A stretch of DNA of 64,000 nucleotides, from the NCBI RefSeq assembly GCF_019279795.1, contig NC_056747.1, positions 1,002,155,906 to 1,002,219,905 of the forward strand, given 5' to 3'. This DNA is from Protopterus annectens (taxonomy: Eukaryota; Chordata; Ceratodontiformes; Protopteridae). The notes under the pieces are model-generated. The model worked only from the letters and a program-made list of their open reading frames with translations, was not told the origin of the DNA and did not search any database. Made by a program: the position numbers and the translations under genes. Below, piece by piece: positions 34,745 through 46,039 of the stretch (position 1 is its first letter; each line of letters begins with the position of its first letter).

Positions 34745-35542
34745 TTAGGCAGCGTTATCCTTTAGCATGGGGGCTTTGAAACTTTCCACCTTGGTCTTAA
34801 GTAATATGAAGTCTGCTTTTGAAAAGTTTTTCACAGTGGTTTCTTTGACTGGGGGTGGAGGCAGAATGTGGATATCCAAAGTGATTAGTTTATGGTCAGA
34901 TCTAACCAGCGAGGGGTCGATCTCCAGTGTGGAACACCGGTCACCCATGTTGGTGATGACCAGGTCCAATATGTTGTCACCTCTGGTGGGGGTGTTGACC
35001 AGTTGATCCAGGGCATTTGAGTTTATAAATTCTAGGAAATGTTGGGCAAGGGAGTTAGTACTTGAGTAGTTCTCCCAGTTAATGTTTGGGTAATTGAAAT
35101 CACCCAATATCAGGGTGTTTGGTATGACCTTTATGTTTCCCAGTGTTTCCAGAAATGCAGACTGGGGGTCCTGGGACATGGTGGGTGATCTGTAGCAAGC
35201 TACAATTTGAATTGCAGTTTTGCCCATTGTTAGTTGCACGTGGATGATCTCTGAGACATCATGCTGTGCCACTAACCTGGAGATGTGGGTATCCTTGATT
35301 AATATGGATACGCCCCTGCCTTTTGTATTTTGGTCCGGGTTTTGTGGCCGAAATGCATGGTATGAGTTGTAGCCTGGTAGTGTTGGGGTACTCTCTGGAC
35401 CCTTAAACCAGGTTTCTGTTACTGCACATATATCGATTTTCTCCACACTGAGGAGTGTCTCGAGTGCATGCATTTTGGGGTTTATACTTCTGGCATTGAG
35501 CAACATTACCCTCAGTTTTTTGTTACTTGTGCTATTTACCAT
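34745..35542 (-). pseudogene. CR1 ORF2 endonuclease domain
   Basis: 265 open codons from MVNSTSNKKLRVMLLNARSI at the start. The APE-type endonuclease motifs are present: LLNARSIN, AVTETW (catalytic Glu), LILGDFNYPNINW (Asp and Asn), LDLVITN and VRSDHKLI (terminal Asp-His). This domain looks complete in itself. The RT that follows is in another frame, with about 500 bp of broken linker (34,210-34,745). Confidence 0.9.
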
Positions 35543-35655
35543 GGTGGGTTTGTCTTTTGAGCCTTGCCTAAAAAACGCACTATGGGGGTGGCAAGAGCCT
35601 TGGCCAGTATTCTAAAGCATAAGCCTGACAGGTGCAAGCCATCTCTAATGAAGAC

Positions 35656-37178
35656 AATAAGAAAGAAATGACCGCATATATGGGTAAGAATGGGAAAGAA
35701 GATAGTAGTGCAATGAGAGGGATAAAAATAAAGAAGGAGAAATAGCAAAATATCAAAAATAGATAATGGAACCCATGGATAATTTTGTGGAAGAAGTGTT
35801 TAAAGAAAAACTAAAGATTTTAATAAAACATGGAAAGTAAAATGTTTTTCAGATCAAGTAAATAAGAAAATCAAGAAAGAGATTACAGTACATAAATTAG
35901 ATGAAGTCCTTAAACAATTTAATATAGATTCAGTAGCAAGTCCAGATGAAATGGAATATGAAAATGCAGAAAGACTACTTATTATACATTTTAAATGAAT
36001 GGTTAAGTGAAGATTTTTGTTACAATTAATTGTGTAGTGGAATATTTAAATTTATCTGGAAAAAGATGAAAAAGAAGATGTAAAGAACTGGTAATCAATA
36101 ATACAGGTTATAAAATCTTTATGAAAATAATTCAAAAAGGAGTGGAAAATAAAATGGAAAATATAATGGAAGAAAATGTATATGGTATGAAAGGAAAGGA
36201 ATGTCAAGAATTTTTAATGATAGTAAGAGAAATTGTGGATGATATCTTAAATAGAAGAAATTATGTAAAACATATGGCAGGTGATATTAATAAAGCATTT
36301 GATTCAATAGAAAATAAGACATTATGGGAATAAATAGAGGCATACAATTTTATTGGCAAAGTTAAGAACGTTTGTATGACAGTATATAATAATAATAAGA
36401 TAAGAATTTTCATTAATGGTTGGTTAATTAAGGAAATATGGGATAAGACAAAATTGTCCCATGAATGACATAGTATTTGCTTCAGTTCTAAATATGGTAG
36501 TAAGAAAGGCAAATAGTAAAATGAAGAATGCAAAGTATGTAACACAAACAGGTGTACATATTTCAGTTTTAATAACATATGCAGATGATATTATTAGGAT
36601 TGCTAAAAATAATTTATGGATAAAATAATCTATTATTTGTGTGGTAGATTCTTTAATAAAAATAGGTACAACATTAAATACAGATAAAAGTAAAGGTCTG
36701 GAGGATAAGATAAAAAATAGGAGGAATGCAGTTTACAATGAAAGAAATTTCAGTAATGGGAATAAATTTCAGTAAGAAAACAGGAAGTGACCTATTATAT
36801 GAAACTTTGTTAAAGGAATTGAAAGAAATTTGTTGTCTCTGGAGAACATCTAGTTTGATAAATTCAGTATTAATGAGAAATAGCATATTTATCAAGTGAG
36901 TATATGATTCCAAGAATGCATGACAATCAAGTGTTAGAAATCATGTTTACATTAATATGGGGATCTAGATTAAATCTAGCTAAGAGAGGTGTATTATATA
37001 TGAAAAAATATGAAGGATTGGGATTATAAAATCCAGAAGCATTTGTAGTCTCATTAAATGTGTATAAAGTGTTGAGATGCATAAATAAAAAAATGAAAAA
37101 GTAGTAGTAAGACTATTTAAGTATAAACATAAACATTTTTGTGAAACAGTAGCAAGAAACAAGACACAAAAAGAATGT
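35656..37178 (+). pseudogene. Tx1-like LINE reverse transcriptase
   Basis: The RT resumes after the CR1 with frames reading NKKIKKEITVHKLDEVLKQF (35,862-35,925), KEDVKNW (36,075), then 36,121-36,333 with GMKGKECQEFLMIVREIVDD and motif A as AGDINKAFDSIENK, and LITYADDIIRIAK (motif C, near 36,572). The end reads YEGLGL then NPEAFVVSLNVYKVLR (37,009-37,080), a Tx1-type C-terminal segment. Many stops are present. It is interrupted again at 37,179 by the RTE-like LINE. Confidence 0.8.
37161..37178. repeat. Left target duplication of the RTE-like LINE
   Basis: AAGACACAAAAAGAATGT, repeated at 39,206-39,224 with one extra A. The copies bound the insertion exactly. Confidence 0.9.
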
Positions 37179-39205
37179 CTTCTTCTTTCAGCTGCTACCA
37201 TAAGGGGTTGCCACAGCAGATCAACTGTTTCCATTTCTTTCTGTCCTCTGCATCTTGCTCTGTCACACCAACCACCTGCATGTCCTCTCTCACCACATCC
37301 ATAAATCTTATCGTAGGCCTTCTTCTTTTCCTGTTACCTGGTAGCTTCATCCTTAGCAACTTTTTCCCAATATACTCAGCATCCCTCCTCAGTACATGTC
37401 CAAACCAACGTAATCTTGCCTTTCTGGCTTTGTCTCCAAACCTTCCAACCTGGGATGACCCTCTAATATACTAATCCTGTCCATCCTCATCACACCCAGT
37501 GCAAATCTTAACATCTTCAACTCTGCCACGTCAAGCTCTGACTCCTGCCTTTTTGTCAATGCCACTGTCTCCAACCCATATAACATAGCTGGTCTCACTA
37601 CCCTCTTATAGACCTTCCCTTTCACTCTTACTGATACTCATCTGTCACAAATCACTCTTGACACTCTTTTCCACCCACTCCATTCTGCCTGTACTCTCTT
37701 CTTCACCTCTCTTTCACACTCACCATTACTTTGAACTGTTGATCCCAAGTATTTAAACTCATTCACCTTCGCCACCTCTACTCCCTGCATCCTCACAATT
37801 CCTCTATCCTTCCTCTCATTCACACACATATAGTCTGACTTAGTCCTGCTGACCTTCATTCCTCTTCTCTCTAGAGCATATCTCCACCTCTCCAGGGTCT
37901 CCTCCATCTGTTCACTACTCTCACTACAGATCACAATGTCATCTGAAAACATCATATTCCATGAGAACTCCTGTCTGATCTTGTCTGTCAACCTGTCCAT
38001 CACCGTTGCAAATAAGAAAGAGTTCAGAGCTGATCCTTGATGTAATCCCACCTCCACCTTAAACGCATCCATCACTCCCACCGCAGACCTCACTGCTGTC
38101 ACACTACCCTTGTACATATCCTGTACCCACTCTTACATACTTCTCAGACACTCCTGACTTCCTCATACAATACCATAACTCCTCTCTAGGCACCCTGTCA
38201 TATGCTTTCTCTAAATCCACAAAGACACAATGCAGCTCCTTCTGACCTTCTCTGTACTTCTTCATCAACACTCTCAGAGCAAACATTGCATCTGTAGTGC
38301 TCTTTCCTGGCATGAAACCATACTGCTGATCACTAATCATCACCTCCCTTCTTAACCTAGCTTCCACTACTCTTTCCCATAACTTCATGCTGTAACTGAT
38401 CAATTTAATCCCTCTGTAGTTACTACAGCTCTGCACATCACTATTATTCTTAAAAATCGGTACCAAAACACTTTTTCTCCATTCCTCAGACATTCTCTCA
38501 CTTTCCAAGATTTCATTAAACAATCTAGTTAAAAACTCTACTGCCATTTCACCTAAACACTTCCATGCTTCCACAGGTATGTCATCTGGACCAACAGCCT
38601 TTCCATTCTTCATCCTCTTCATAGCTATCCTTACTTCCTCCTTGCTAATCCATTATGATTAACTATCCCCACATCACCCAACCTTCTCTCCCTCTCATTC
38701 TCTTCATTCATCAACCTCTCAAAGTAGTCTTTCCATCTACTCAACACACTCTCCTCGCTTGTAAGTATGTTTCCCTCATTATCCTTTATCACCCTTACCT
38801 GCTGCACATATTTACTAGCTCAGTGCCTCTGTCTAGCCAATTGGTACAGGTCCTTTTCTCCCTCCTTAGTGTCCAACCTTTTATGCAGTTCTTCATATGC
38901 CTTATCCTTAGCCTTCGCCACCTCTCTCTTTGCCATGCACCTCATCTCCTTATAATCTTTGTCTACTTTCTTCATCTCTCTGACAATCCCACTTCTTCTT
39001 CACAACCTCTTTCTCTCTATACTCTCCTGTACTTCTTCATTCCACCACCAGATCTCCTTGTCCTCCTTCCTCTTTCTAGATGTCACACCAAGCACCTTTC
39101 TAGCCATCTCTCTTACTAGCTCTGCTGTAAGTTACCCAGCTATTTGGTAACTCTTCACTGCCACCCAGTGCCTGTCTTAACTCTTCCCTGAACTCCACCT
39201 CACAA
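37179..39205 (-). mobile_element. RTE-like LINE, 5'-truncated, inserted in the Tx1-like LINE
   Basis: Bounded by an 18/19-bp target duplication. The 3' end is at the left and reads, on the minus strand, GATCTGCTGTGGCAACCCC then GCAGCTGAAAGAAGAAG, the tail shared with SINEs in this window. The RT region fills most of the element. The endonuclease is missing through 5' truncation. I place it in the RTE-related LINEs widespread in fish genomes; the clade is moderately certain. Confidence 0.88.
37389..39180 (-). pseudogene. RTE-like LINE reverse transcriptase
   Basis: Broken minus-strand frames: 38,104-38,622 (MKRMKNGKAVGPDDIPVEAW, VLVPIFKNNSDVQSCSNYRG, CVFVDLEKAYDRVP = motif A), 37,638-38,117 (VEVGLHQGSALNSFLFATVM = motif B; MFSDDIVICSES = motif C, with FADD changed to FSDD; EFKYLGSTVQSNGEC) and 37,389-37,625 (VVRPAMLYGLETVALTKRQE). 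The stretch 38,640-39,180 holds the decayed N-terminal part. Three or more frame changes. It would reverse-transcribe its own RNA and, by the shared tail, probably SINE RNA. Confidence 0.88.
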
Positions 39206-39955
39206 AAGACACAAAAAAGAATGTATTAATGAAAAAATAGAAAATTATCAAGAAAAAATAAAAATGCGAAAGATAAAGATTGAGCAGACAGAAGATTAAT
39301 AAACATAGTATAAGAATATAATGGCACAATGTTATTGTGTTAACCCATGGAAACATTCACGAGAAGAAAAGATTATAGCTATAAAAGAAAGAAACAAGTG
39401 GTTCAGTGACAATGGATAATGTCAGGATTTTTTATGGAGATTGGGAATAAAGAAGCTACCAGTAAAAGCAAATATGCATTATAAAAAAAAAAGTGATGTG
39501 TTTGTACTATGCTGAATAAGAAACTGCAGAACATGTTTTTTTTATAAAATGTAAAAGAGAAAAGAAATTATGGGAAAAATTATGTGAAGATTTTTTTCAG
39601 AATTAAAAACATAGCAGTGACATAAACATGGATATGATTGAATATGGATATTATAAGAATAGAAATAATATAAGATAAGAATAGACAAAAAGTTGTTTTA
39701 TGTAATATGGGTAATTTGGAATGAAAGATTAAATGAAATTATGTTCAGTGAAAAATTGATATTATCAATGATATTAAAGAAAATCAGTTGATGGTTATGG
39801 AAGAAAGAGTGGGGGCCCAGTTCAAAGAAAAATGTATTAAAAATAGAATGTATAAAGAAGAACTTAAATAAATGTTTCAGTACAGTTTTGTAAATTTTGT
39901 AAATTTGTGAACATGTATAGAACTGTGCAAAAATATGCATAAGTCATGTAAATAA
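39206..39955 (+). pseudogene. Tx1-like LINE C-terminus and 3' end
   Basis: Beyond the RTE-like LINE the Tx1-like frame resumes with broken pieces resembling the C-terminal cysteine-histidine region: a stretch translating near TCFFYKM-KRKEIMGK (about 39,533-39,575), then NERLNEIMFSEKL (39,717-39,757) and a Lys-rich end. The 3' end is placed near 39,955 because similarity to coding sequence stops; no poly(A) or tail repeat is obvious. Confidence 0.6.
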
Positions 39956-40689
39956 CATACCTCTACTCTTTGTAATATGTGCAGTGTGATCTTTTACATC
40001 TACCTGACCTTCCACCAACTGAAGTAGATGAAGCCTCAGTTTAACATTTGATCTAATAGATGGCACATTCAGGAATGCAGCACTGCAATGTCAGCAATCC
40101 ATCTACCTGGTGTAGAAAGAAAACCCACAGTCTTCTGTACCAAAGCTGAGCATGTTACCTGTTATGCCACTGACATTGATGTGACATGTTATACAAAGGA
40201 TGTCTGTATATAGTTATTTAGTAACTGATTTTTTTTAAGTCTTCATAAATTACTAAGTCACTCAAATTTCAAATGCTTATAAAACTGAAAGTTTGTATAG
40301 CTATTAGTGCTCTGTGTATATGAAGTGAGTTGTATATCAGATAAATTCATTGTTTGACTATGTCAGTATTTGTTAAATAATATGGCAAGCTGTCTGGCCC
40401 GCTAAGCTCCTGGGTTCTGTTATTAGCTGCTGTGTGGGTGGAGTTTATCTTCCCATTATTTACATATGGGTTGTCTCTGACTACAATGGCTTCTTCCCAA
40501 AAACAGGATTATTAACTTCTTTAAAAAAGTAGTTTTGTATTGCAGATTTTTCTCTTTAGGTCTCCATTGTAAAACAGCCTTCAACAGGGGTGAATTAAGC
40601 AGTTTTAAAAAAATTTAAACAAAAGAAAAATATGTCTTCTGATTTTCATTCCTGGCCCCTTTATACCACAGAAAAGACCAAATCGTCCC
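39956..40689. other. No recognisable gene
   Basis: No motif found. The GATCTAATAGATGGCAC...-type stretch near 40,050-40,170 resembles a decayed SINE only vaguely, and I do not call it. Confidence 0.4.
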
Positions 40690-40800
40690 ATAGTTCATAT
40701 TATGGGATTACTAAATCCAGTAGTATTTGTAGCCTCATTAAAATTGCATAAAGTATTGATATGGATAAATAAAGAGGTCATTTTATGCATGAAAAGAAAA
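40690..40800 (+). pseudogene. Short Tx1-like LINE RT fragment
   Basis: GGATTACTAAATCCAGTAG and TGTAGCCTCATTAAAATTGC parallel the Tx1-like sequence at 37,017-37,100 (NPEAFVVSLN region). It is about 100 bp of the same family, diverged. Confidence 0.65.
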
Positions 40801-41744
40801 CAGGTTAGTTTACTCACTCAGTTAACAAACAAGTAAATGATTAATAACAAAGTTAGCCATCTAGAACCAAGGTTTATACCACAGAGTGGCTAGCTAAATT
40901 ATCACTGCTCAGATTAGTGACTTCCTCAAGCTTTGGAATATTTTAAAATTATGTTTATCAATTTGATATATTATTCAGATTCCTGTGTATGGATTCAGAC
41001 CTTGCACTCCTGTACTGAAAGCGTTGGATCTTAACCATAATTATTTGTTGATAGATTTCATCTGAGTTGCATAAAATTGCTTATCTTATTTCCAAACTGG
41101 ACCACATTATTTAGCTTGCAGATGCAAAGATGAATGCTCCTGGCCCCTGAAAAGCAGTACAAAAATGAAAGTTATATACATACTATAATACTAGATCCAT
41201 GTTGTTTTCTTCTGTCCTACTCAACTGATGTGTGTATCAGAACTGTACACATTGGCAGCTTTAGACTTTTGGATCCAAGACTCAAGCTCCTCACCTACCC
41301 ATAATTCTACATTCCCCTCCATCAACTGAATACCTAAGAATGAGTTTGTCTGCCTAACACAGAAATATAACTTGGTAATAAATCACATGTATGGGCAAGT
41401 GAATGTAGTTAGTGGCTGTATTAAAGGCAAAGCTCCAGGAAGGTCCAGTGCAGTTAGTTGAAAGCTATTAAAAAATGATTTTTTTGCAGGGGGATTGAGG
41501 GAGGGAAAGCAGAGGAGGAGGGCAGAAGACAGCACTGATCTATTGTTATGGTTAGTACACAACTTTCATATCCAATGCTGTCTTTTTCATTTGTTCTGAA
41601 CTAATGAGACAGAGTCCTCTTCTTTCTAATACCTGGGAGATCTCATGGATGGATAGTTCAGAAGATGGTGGAACCAAATGAGGCCCTAGACCTGGACTGT
41701 GAATTCAGTTTATAATGGGATATAAAGATATGAACAATAGACCA
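40801..41744. other. No recognisable gene
   Basis: No coding motif seen. The last ~100 bp may already belong to the 3' end of DIRS copy 1. Confidence 0.4.
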
Positions 41745-41758
41745 TCTATCCACAGATG

Positions 41759-42530
41759 TCACAAGGCTGTGGAGATGGTAATTGGCCTGGAAGAATGAAT
41801 TTTAGGGTTGCAAGGCAGGGATAACCATCTGTCTTTATACACAAAGGAAATACAGTTAAATAACCACCTGGAAATACTTATCTTGGAAACACCTCTTCTC
41901 AACTTGGCCAAAGACAAGGAAGCAAAATTCTGGCCTGTTTTTCTAAAGGTTTTGGCACAAGGTAGATAATATCTCAATTGGTGATGAATGTCCATCAGAT
42001 ATAAAGTGTACTCCCTTGTCTGAGAAATTCAGAAAGGGGACTGACAAGTTAAAAGAATGATTCAGAGTAAATTCTGAGACTACCTTGGGAAGAAATGTAG
42101 GGTTGTTTCAAAGTGAAACCCTATCCTTGTGAAATATTTAATAAGATGGCTTACAATAAAGGGCCTGAAGTTGTGAAATTTTTCAAGCAGATGGTACAGC
42201 TAACAGAAAAAGCTTCTTCCAAGAAAGATACTTCAATTTCGCAGACACAACAGGTTCAGAAGGGGTTTAAGTCAAAGCCTAGAGTAACAAGGTAACATCA
42301 CAAATTGGATCAGTATCTCTTAAAGGAGAATGAAGAAAAAAATGTGCCCTTTAAAATAGTTTTAGATAACTTCAAGGAAGCAAAAAGGATCTGTTTCTTT
42401 CCCACTTGAAAATTAGAAATGGCAGCCATTTGAACCTTGATAGTAGAATAACTAATGCCTTCTTGAAAAAGACCAGCTAGAAAATTTGAAATAGAAGTAA
42501 TTGGGGCTGAAAAGAGATCCATTCCCTGTT
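41759..42530 (-). pseudogene. DIRS tyrosine recombinase, copy 1
   Basis: Minus-strand frame 42,310-42,522 reads FLAGLFQEGISYSTIKVQMAAISN, the N-terminal core-binding part of DIRS recombinases. Frame 41,759-41,995 reads KTFRKTGQNFASLSLAKLRRGVSKISISRWL, the C-terminal part just before the HxxR box. The middle part with the first catalytic Arg lies in broken frames near 42,030-42,290. The final HxxR and Tyr are not found. It would integrate the circular cDNA. Confidence 0.7.
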
Positions 42531-43833
42531 CATAGGTTCATAGGTCCATAGGCTGGTACTAGCCTATCAGCCCTAAGGCCTATACAAGCCTAGCCATAAC
42601 AATCCCCTGGATATTTCTTCCCACAATATTTACATCCTTGGAACCCTGTCTAGCAGGGTGACTGATGTGATCCTTGGGGTGAATTTCCTAGCTCCCATCC
42701 AATTGTCAAGGTTCCTTTTGAAGTTGGCCAAAGAGGTGTTCTGCTTGACATGTATGGGCAGTCTGTTCCAGACTATGGGGAGTCACTGGGTCAAGAACCT
42801 ATCCCTCCAGCATGTTTTTTTCATTGTGATGACAAGGTTTAGATCCCTGGAGCATGTGGCTCTGAAAGATTGGGATTTCTTTAAGTGGAGCATATCTAAT
42901 ATCTCAGGGTTTGACATAGCCTTGTATGTTAAGCAGATATAGCCTCTGATTAGATGATATGCCACAGAGTATAGCTGGAGTTTTTTTAGATTGTCAGCAT
43001 AGGGCATCTGCTTTAGGCCTGTGATTCTCTTAGTAAGGTATTTCTGCAGCCTTTCCAGCTGTTGCAGATGTCTTGTGAGGTACATACCAAATGGGGCATT
43101 GTACTCTATAATGGGTCTAATGAAGGATGAGTACAGTAGGAGAATGACCTCCTTTTTTTCTGGATGAAAAGCTCTTAGTGATGAGGTGTGCCGCATAGAA
43201 GGATTTCCTGACTGTTGTGGCGATGTGGTTATCGAAGGTGAGACCACTGTCCACCTGTGTCCCTAAGTCTCTCATCACATTTTCAGTGTTTAGTGTACTT
43301 CCACTTATGTAGTAATTTATGGGTACATGTTTTCTCCCAAAGGGGATTACTATACATTTCTTGGCATTAAGCTTGAGCCCATGGCTCTGGCACCAAGCAT
43401 CTGTTTCTGTAAGGCCCTTTTGTAGAATATCCATATCATTTGGGGATTCAATAATGGCTCCCAGTTTGCAGTCATCTGCAAACTTTGTTAGCCAGAGTCC
43501 CTCAGTGTTGGCCTGTACTTCAGAGAAGTAGATGCCAAACAAGAGGGGTCCCAGGACTGAACCCTGAGGTACTCCACTTGTCACTTGTCTGGAGCTGGAT
43601 TTGGAGTCAGCTATTTTTACAGTCTGGGTTCTGTCAGTAAGCCAGGTGGCAACCCATCGACTGATGTAGGGATTTATGCCCATCTTAGTAAGTTTATGAT
43701 TCCAGAGGGGTGATGGTGTTGAAGGCCTTGGCGAGGTCCAGATAGGCTGTGTGGACCTCCTTACACTCGTGCACAGCTCTGGAGACTAATTCAAAGAAGT
43801 CAGTCAGGTTCAGGAGACAAGATCGGCCCATAG
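42531..43833 (-). mobile_element. CR1-like LINE, 5'-truncated, inserted in DIRS copy 1
   Basis: The 3' end at 42,531 has GTTCATAGGTTCATAGGTCC and the GGTACTAGCCTATC end. The 5' end is truncated within RT near 43,833. DIRS sequence resumes on both sides. No target duplication seen. Confidence 0.9.
42640..43830 (-). pseudogene. CR1 ORF2, RT palm to C-terminus
   Basis: Frame 43,117-43,683 holds motif B (SGVPQGSVLGPLLFGIYF), motif C (KFADDCKL) and LKLNAKKCIVIPFG. Frame 42,783-43,247 holds LIRPIIEYNAPFGMYLTRHL, QLERLQKYLTKRI and the C-terminal domain. A frame change at about 43,180 joins them. Motif A survives in a third frame near 43,730 (AYLDLAKAF). Confidence 0.85.
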
Positions 43834-44603
43834 AGAAAAATCTTTTCTATTTACTTCTGTAAACCTCTCTAGTGGAAGCTTTCTGAGAGAATTTTAGGAT
43901 ATGAAGTGCAGGAAAAGAAAACCTGGACTGACTGGCAATCATCAAAACTGGAGAACCCATTTAATTAATTTCAGAGCTCCTATGTTTTGGTGAGGCTTGC
44001 CAGACGTGTGAGAGATGAGGTCTGGAATAGGTTCCAGCAGCCAAGGAGCATATACCAAGTAAGGTCAGCGGTAGGGAAACCATACCTGTTGGGGTCAAAA
44101 GGAGCCAGTGAGGATCACTTTTGCCTTGTACCCCATGGCTTTCTGAAGAGATTTTGGTATGAGGGGAGTGGGCAAATAAGCATTTAGGAAACCCAGGTGT
44201 CATATGCCTGGTGACTCTCCCTCCTTGAGGATCAGGTTGAAGTAATTGTTACAGTAGGAGTTGAAAGGGGTGACAAACATATTATGGCTGGACAAGTAGC
44301 TAAAAGTCTGTGCAGCCACAGCTTGATTGAGGGACCACTCATGAGGCAGGAGAATGGATCTCCTAAGCTTATCCACTAAAACACTGATTTTCCTCAGGAT
44401 GTGCTTTACCACCAGAAAGTGTTGGAAAGACATAGCTCATTGCCAAATGCTCATGGCCTTTTGACGTTCTGGATAAGAGTGTGTTCCCCCTGTTTGTTGA
44501 TGTACCAGGCTACCAACATTTTGTCAGTATGAATCAGAATCATAACCCTGGGGATGCAGTCCTGGAAGGTCTGCAATGCCAGGAGGATACACCTCATCTG
44601 TAA
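43834..44603 (-). pseudogene. DIRS RNase H and linker, copy 1
   Basis: Near 44,510-44,590 the minus strand reads VMILIHTDKMLVAWYINKQG, the RNase H core (DN...YIN.QGG in relatives). Frame 44,200-44,433 reads SILLPHEWSLNQAVAAQTF and TPFNSYCNNYFNLIL. Frame 43,961-44,203 and its alternatives read the VILTGSF-PQQVWFP stretch that matches the linker of copy 2 at 7.38-7.75 kb. It is cut off from the RT by the CR1 at 44,604. Confidence 0.65.
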
Positions 44604-46039
44604 GGTTCATAGTTTCATACTAGACTATCTGCCCTAGGGCATTTATAAGCCTAGCCAGAGTGTGTTTGGCTTTCACCACCCATTTTAAATTAATTTTGCT
44701 ATGCCCTTTTTTGAGGTTAGTATACTGTGCCTCTGTCTAACAGTGACACAGAATTGATACCCGGGGTAAACCTACGATCTCCCATCCACTCATCAAGATT
44801 CCACTTGAAGAGAGTCAATGAGGGACTCTGCCTAACCTGGACTGGGATTTTATTCCAGAGTGAAGGGAGCCTCTGGGTTATGAATCTGTCCCTCCAGAAT
44901 GTCCTATTTATTTCAGTGCTGAGGTTCATATCTCTCGAGTGCATAGCTCGATGAGATTTGGATTTTCTGAGGTGCAGCATGTCCATTAATTCCGGGTTGG
45001 ACATGGCTTTATACATCAGGCGCAGATTGCCTCTGAGGAGGCGGTATGCCACTGAGTAGAGCTGGGGTTTCTTTAACCGGGCAGCATGTGGCATCTGTTT
45101 GAGCCCTTTGATCCTCTTGGTGAGGTACTTTTGGGGTCTTTCCAGTTGCTGCAGGTGTCTGGTAAGGTACATCCCACAAGGGGCATTGTACTCAATTATG
45201 GGCCTGATGAGGGATGAGTAAAGAGGCACGATGACCTCCCCTGATCTAGATGTGAATCCCTTCATGATTAGTTGGGCTATATAAAATGTTTTTCTAACCA
45301 CTTTGGCCACGTGGTTGTCAAATGAGAGATTGCTATCAACTTGGGTCCCCAGGTCCCTAATGACTTCTTCTGTACTTAATGGATTACCACCTATGTGGTA
45401 ATTTGTGGGCACTTTGTTTTTGCCTAAGGGGATGACTATACACTTTTTGGCGTTTAGCTTGAGGTCATGGCTCTGGCACCAGTTGTCTGTTTCTATGAGG
45501 CCCTTTTGGAGGATGCTTGTGTCGGCTGGAGAGTCGATTATGGTGCCCAGTTTGCAGTCATCTGTGAACTTGGTCAGCCACAGTCCTTCCATGTTGGCCT
45601 GTACCGCCAAGAAATATATACCGAACAAGAGAGGTCCCAGGACCGAGCCTTGTGGGACGCCACTTGTAACTGGTTTGTAGTCTGACATGGCTCCAGCAAT
45701 TCTAACCATGTGGGTTCTGTCCTTGAGCCAGTTTTAAACCCCATCTAGTGACATAGTGGTTTATATTTAAGCTGGTGAGCTTATCTATAATGCCCGAGTG
45801 GGGTATTGTATCAAAGGCTTTTGCGAGGTCCAGGTAGGCTGTGTGGACCACCTTCCCCTCGTCAATGGCCTTGGTGACTGTTTCAAAGAAATCAACCAGG
45901 TTTAAGAGGCAGGATCTGCCCTTAACAAAGCCAAACTGGGTAGGATCCAGTGTCTGTAGGTCCCCAATATCTTTATTTATGAGGTCCATGATGATCCTTT
46001 CCATAGCTTTGCAGACCAAGCTAGTCAGGCTTATGGGGA
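44604..46039 (-). mobile_element. CR1-like LINE, 5'-truncated, inserted in DIRS copy 1
   Basis: The 3' end GGTTCATAGTTTCATACTAG is at 44,604. It contains the least damaged CR1 RT here. The 5' end is truncated near 46,039, upstream of RT motif A. It interrupts the DIRS RNase H. Confidence 0.9.
44717..46030 (-). pseudogene. CR1 ORF2 reverse transcriptase, longest open copy
   Basis: 330 open codons (44,717-45,709) run from motif B (SGVPQGSVLGPLLFGIYF) through motif C (changed from FADD to FTDD), LIRPIIEYNAPCGMYL, to the natural C-terminus (RDRFITQRLPSLWNKIPVQV, RRFTPGINSVSLLDRGT) and stop. Upstream, in another frame, 45,702-46,076 gives DPTQFGFVKGRSCLLNLVDF and motif A (AYLDLAKAFDTIPHS). One frame change near 45,715 separates motifs A and B, so it is inactive. 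Confidence 0.88.

Larger units (their letters stand above)
32643..35655 (-). mobile_element. CR1-like LINE, 5'-truncated, inserted in the Tx1-like LINE
   Basis: The 3' end at the left has the TTCATAAGTTCATAGG octamer run and the GGTACTAGGCTATCTACCC end shared with the other CR1 copies. The 5' end is truncated inside ORF1 near 35,655, by comparison with the 51.8-56 kb copy. No target duplication, as is usual for CR1. Flanking Tx1-like RT sequence resumes at once on the right. Confidence 0.9.
26900..39955 (+). mobile_element. Old Tx1/L1-superfamily LINE split by three younger elements
   Basis: Five separate pieces read in order on the plus strand: an ORF1 part, a CCHC zinc knuckle, an apurinic-type endonuclease, RT and a C-terminal zinc-binding region. 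The gaps are filled by a Penelope-like element (27,160-30,757), a CR1 (32,643-35,655) and an RTE-like LINE (37,179-39,205). The reading of the RT and of the C-terminal ETAEH-like zinc motif fits Tx1-type LINEs of fish and amphibians. The element is AT-rich with many stops, and it is the oldest layer of this block. Confidence 0.8.
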
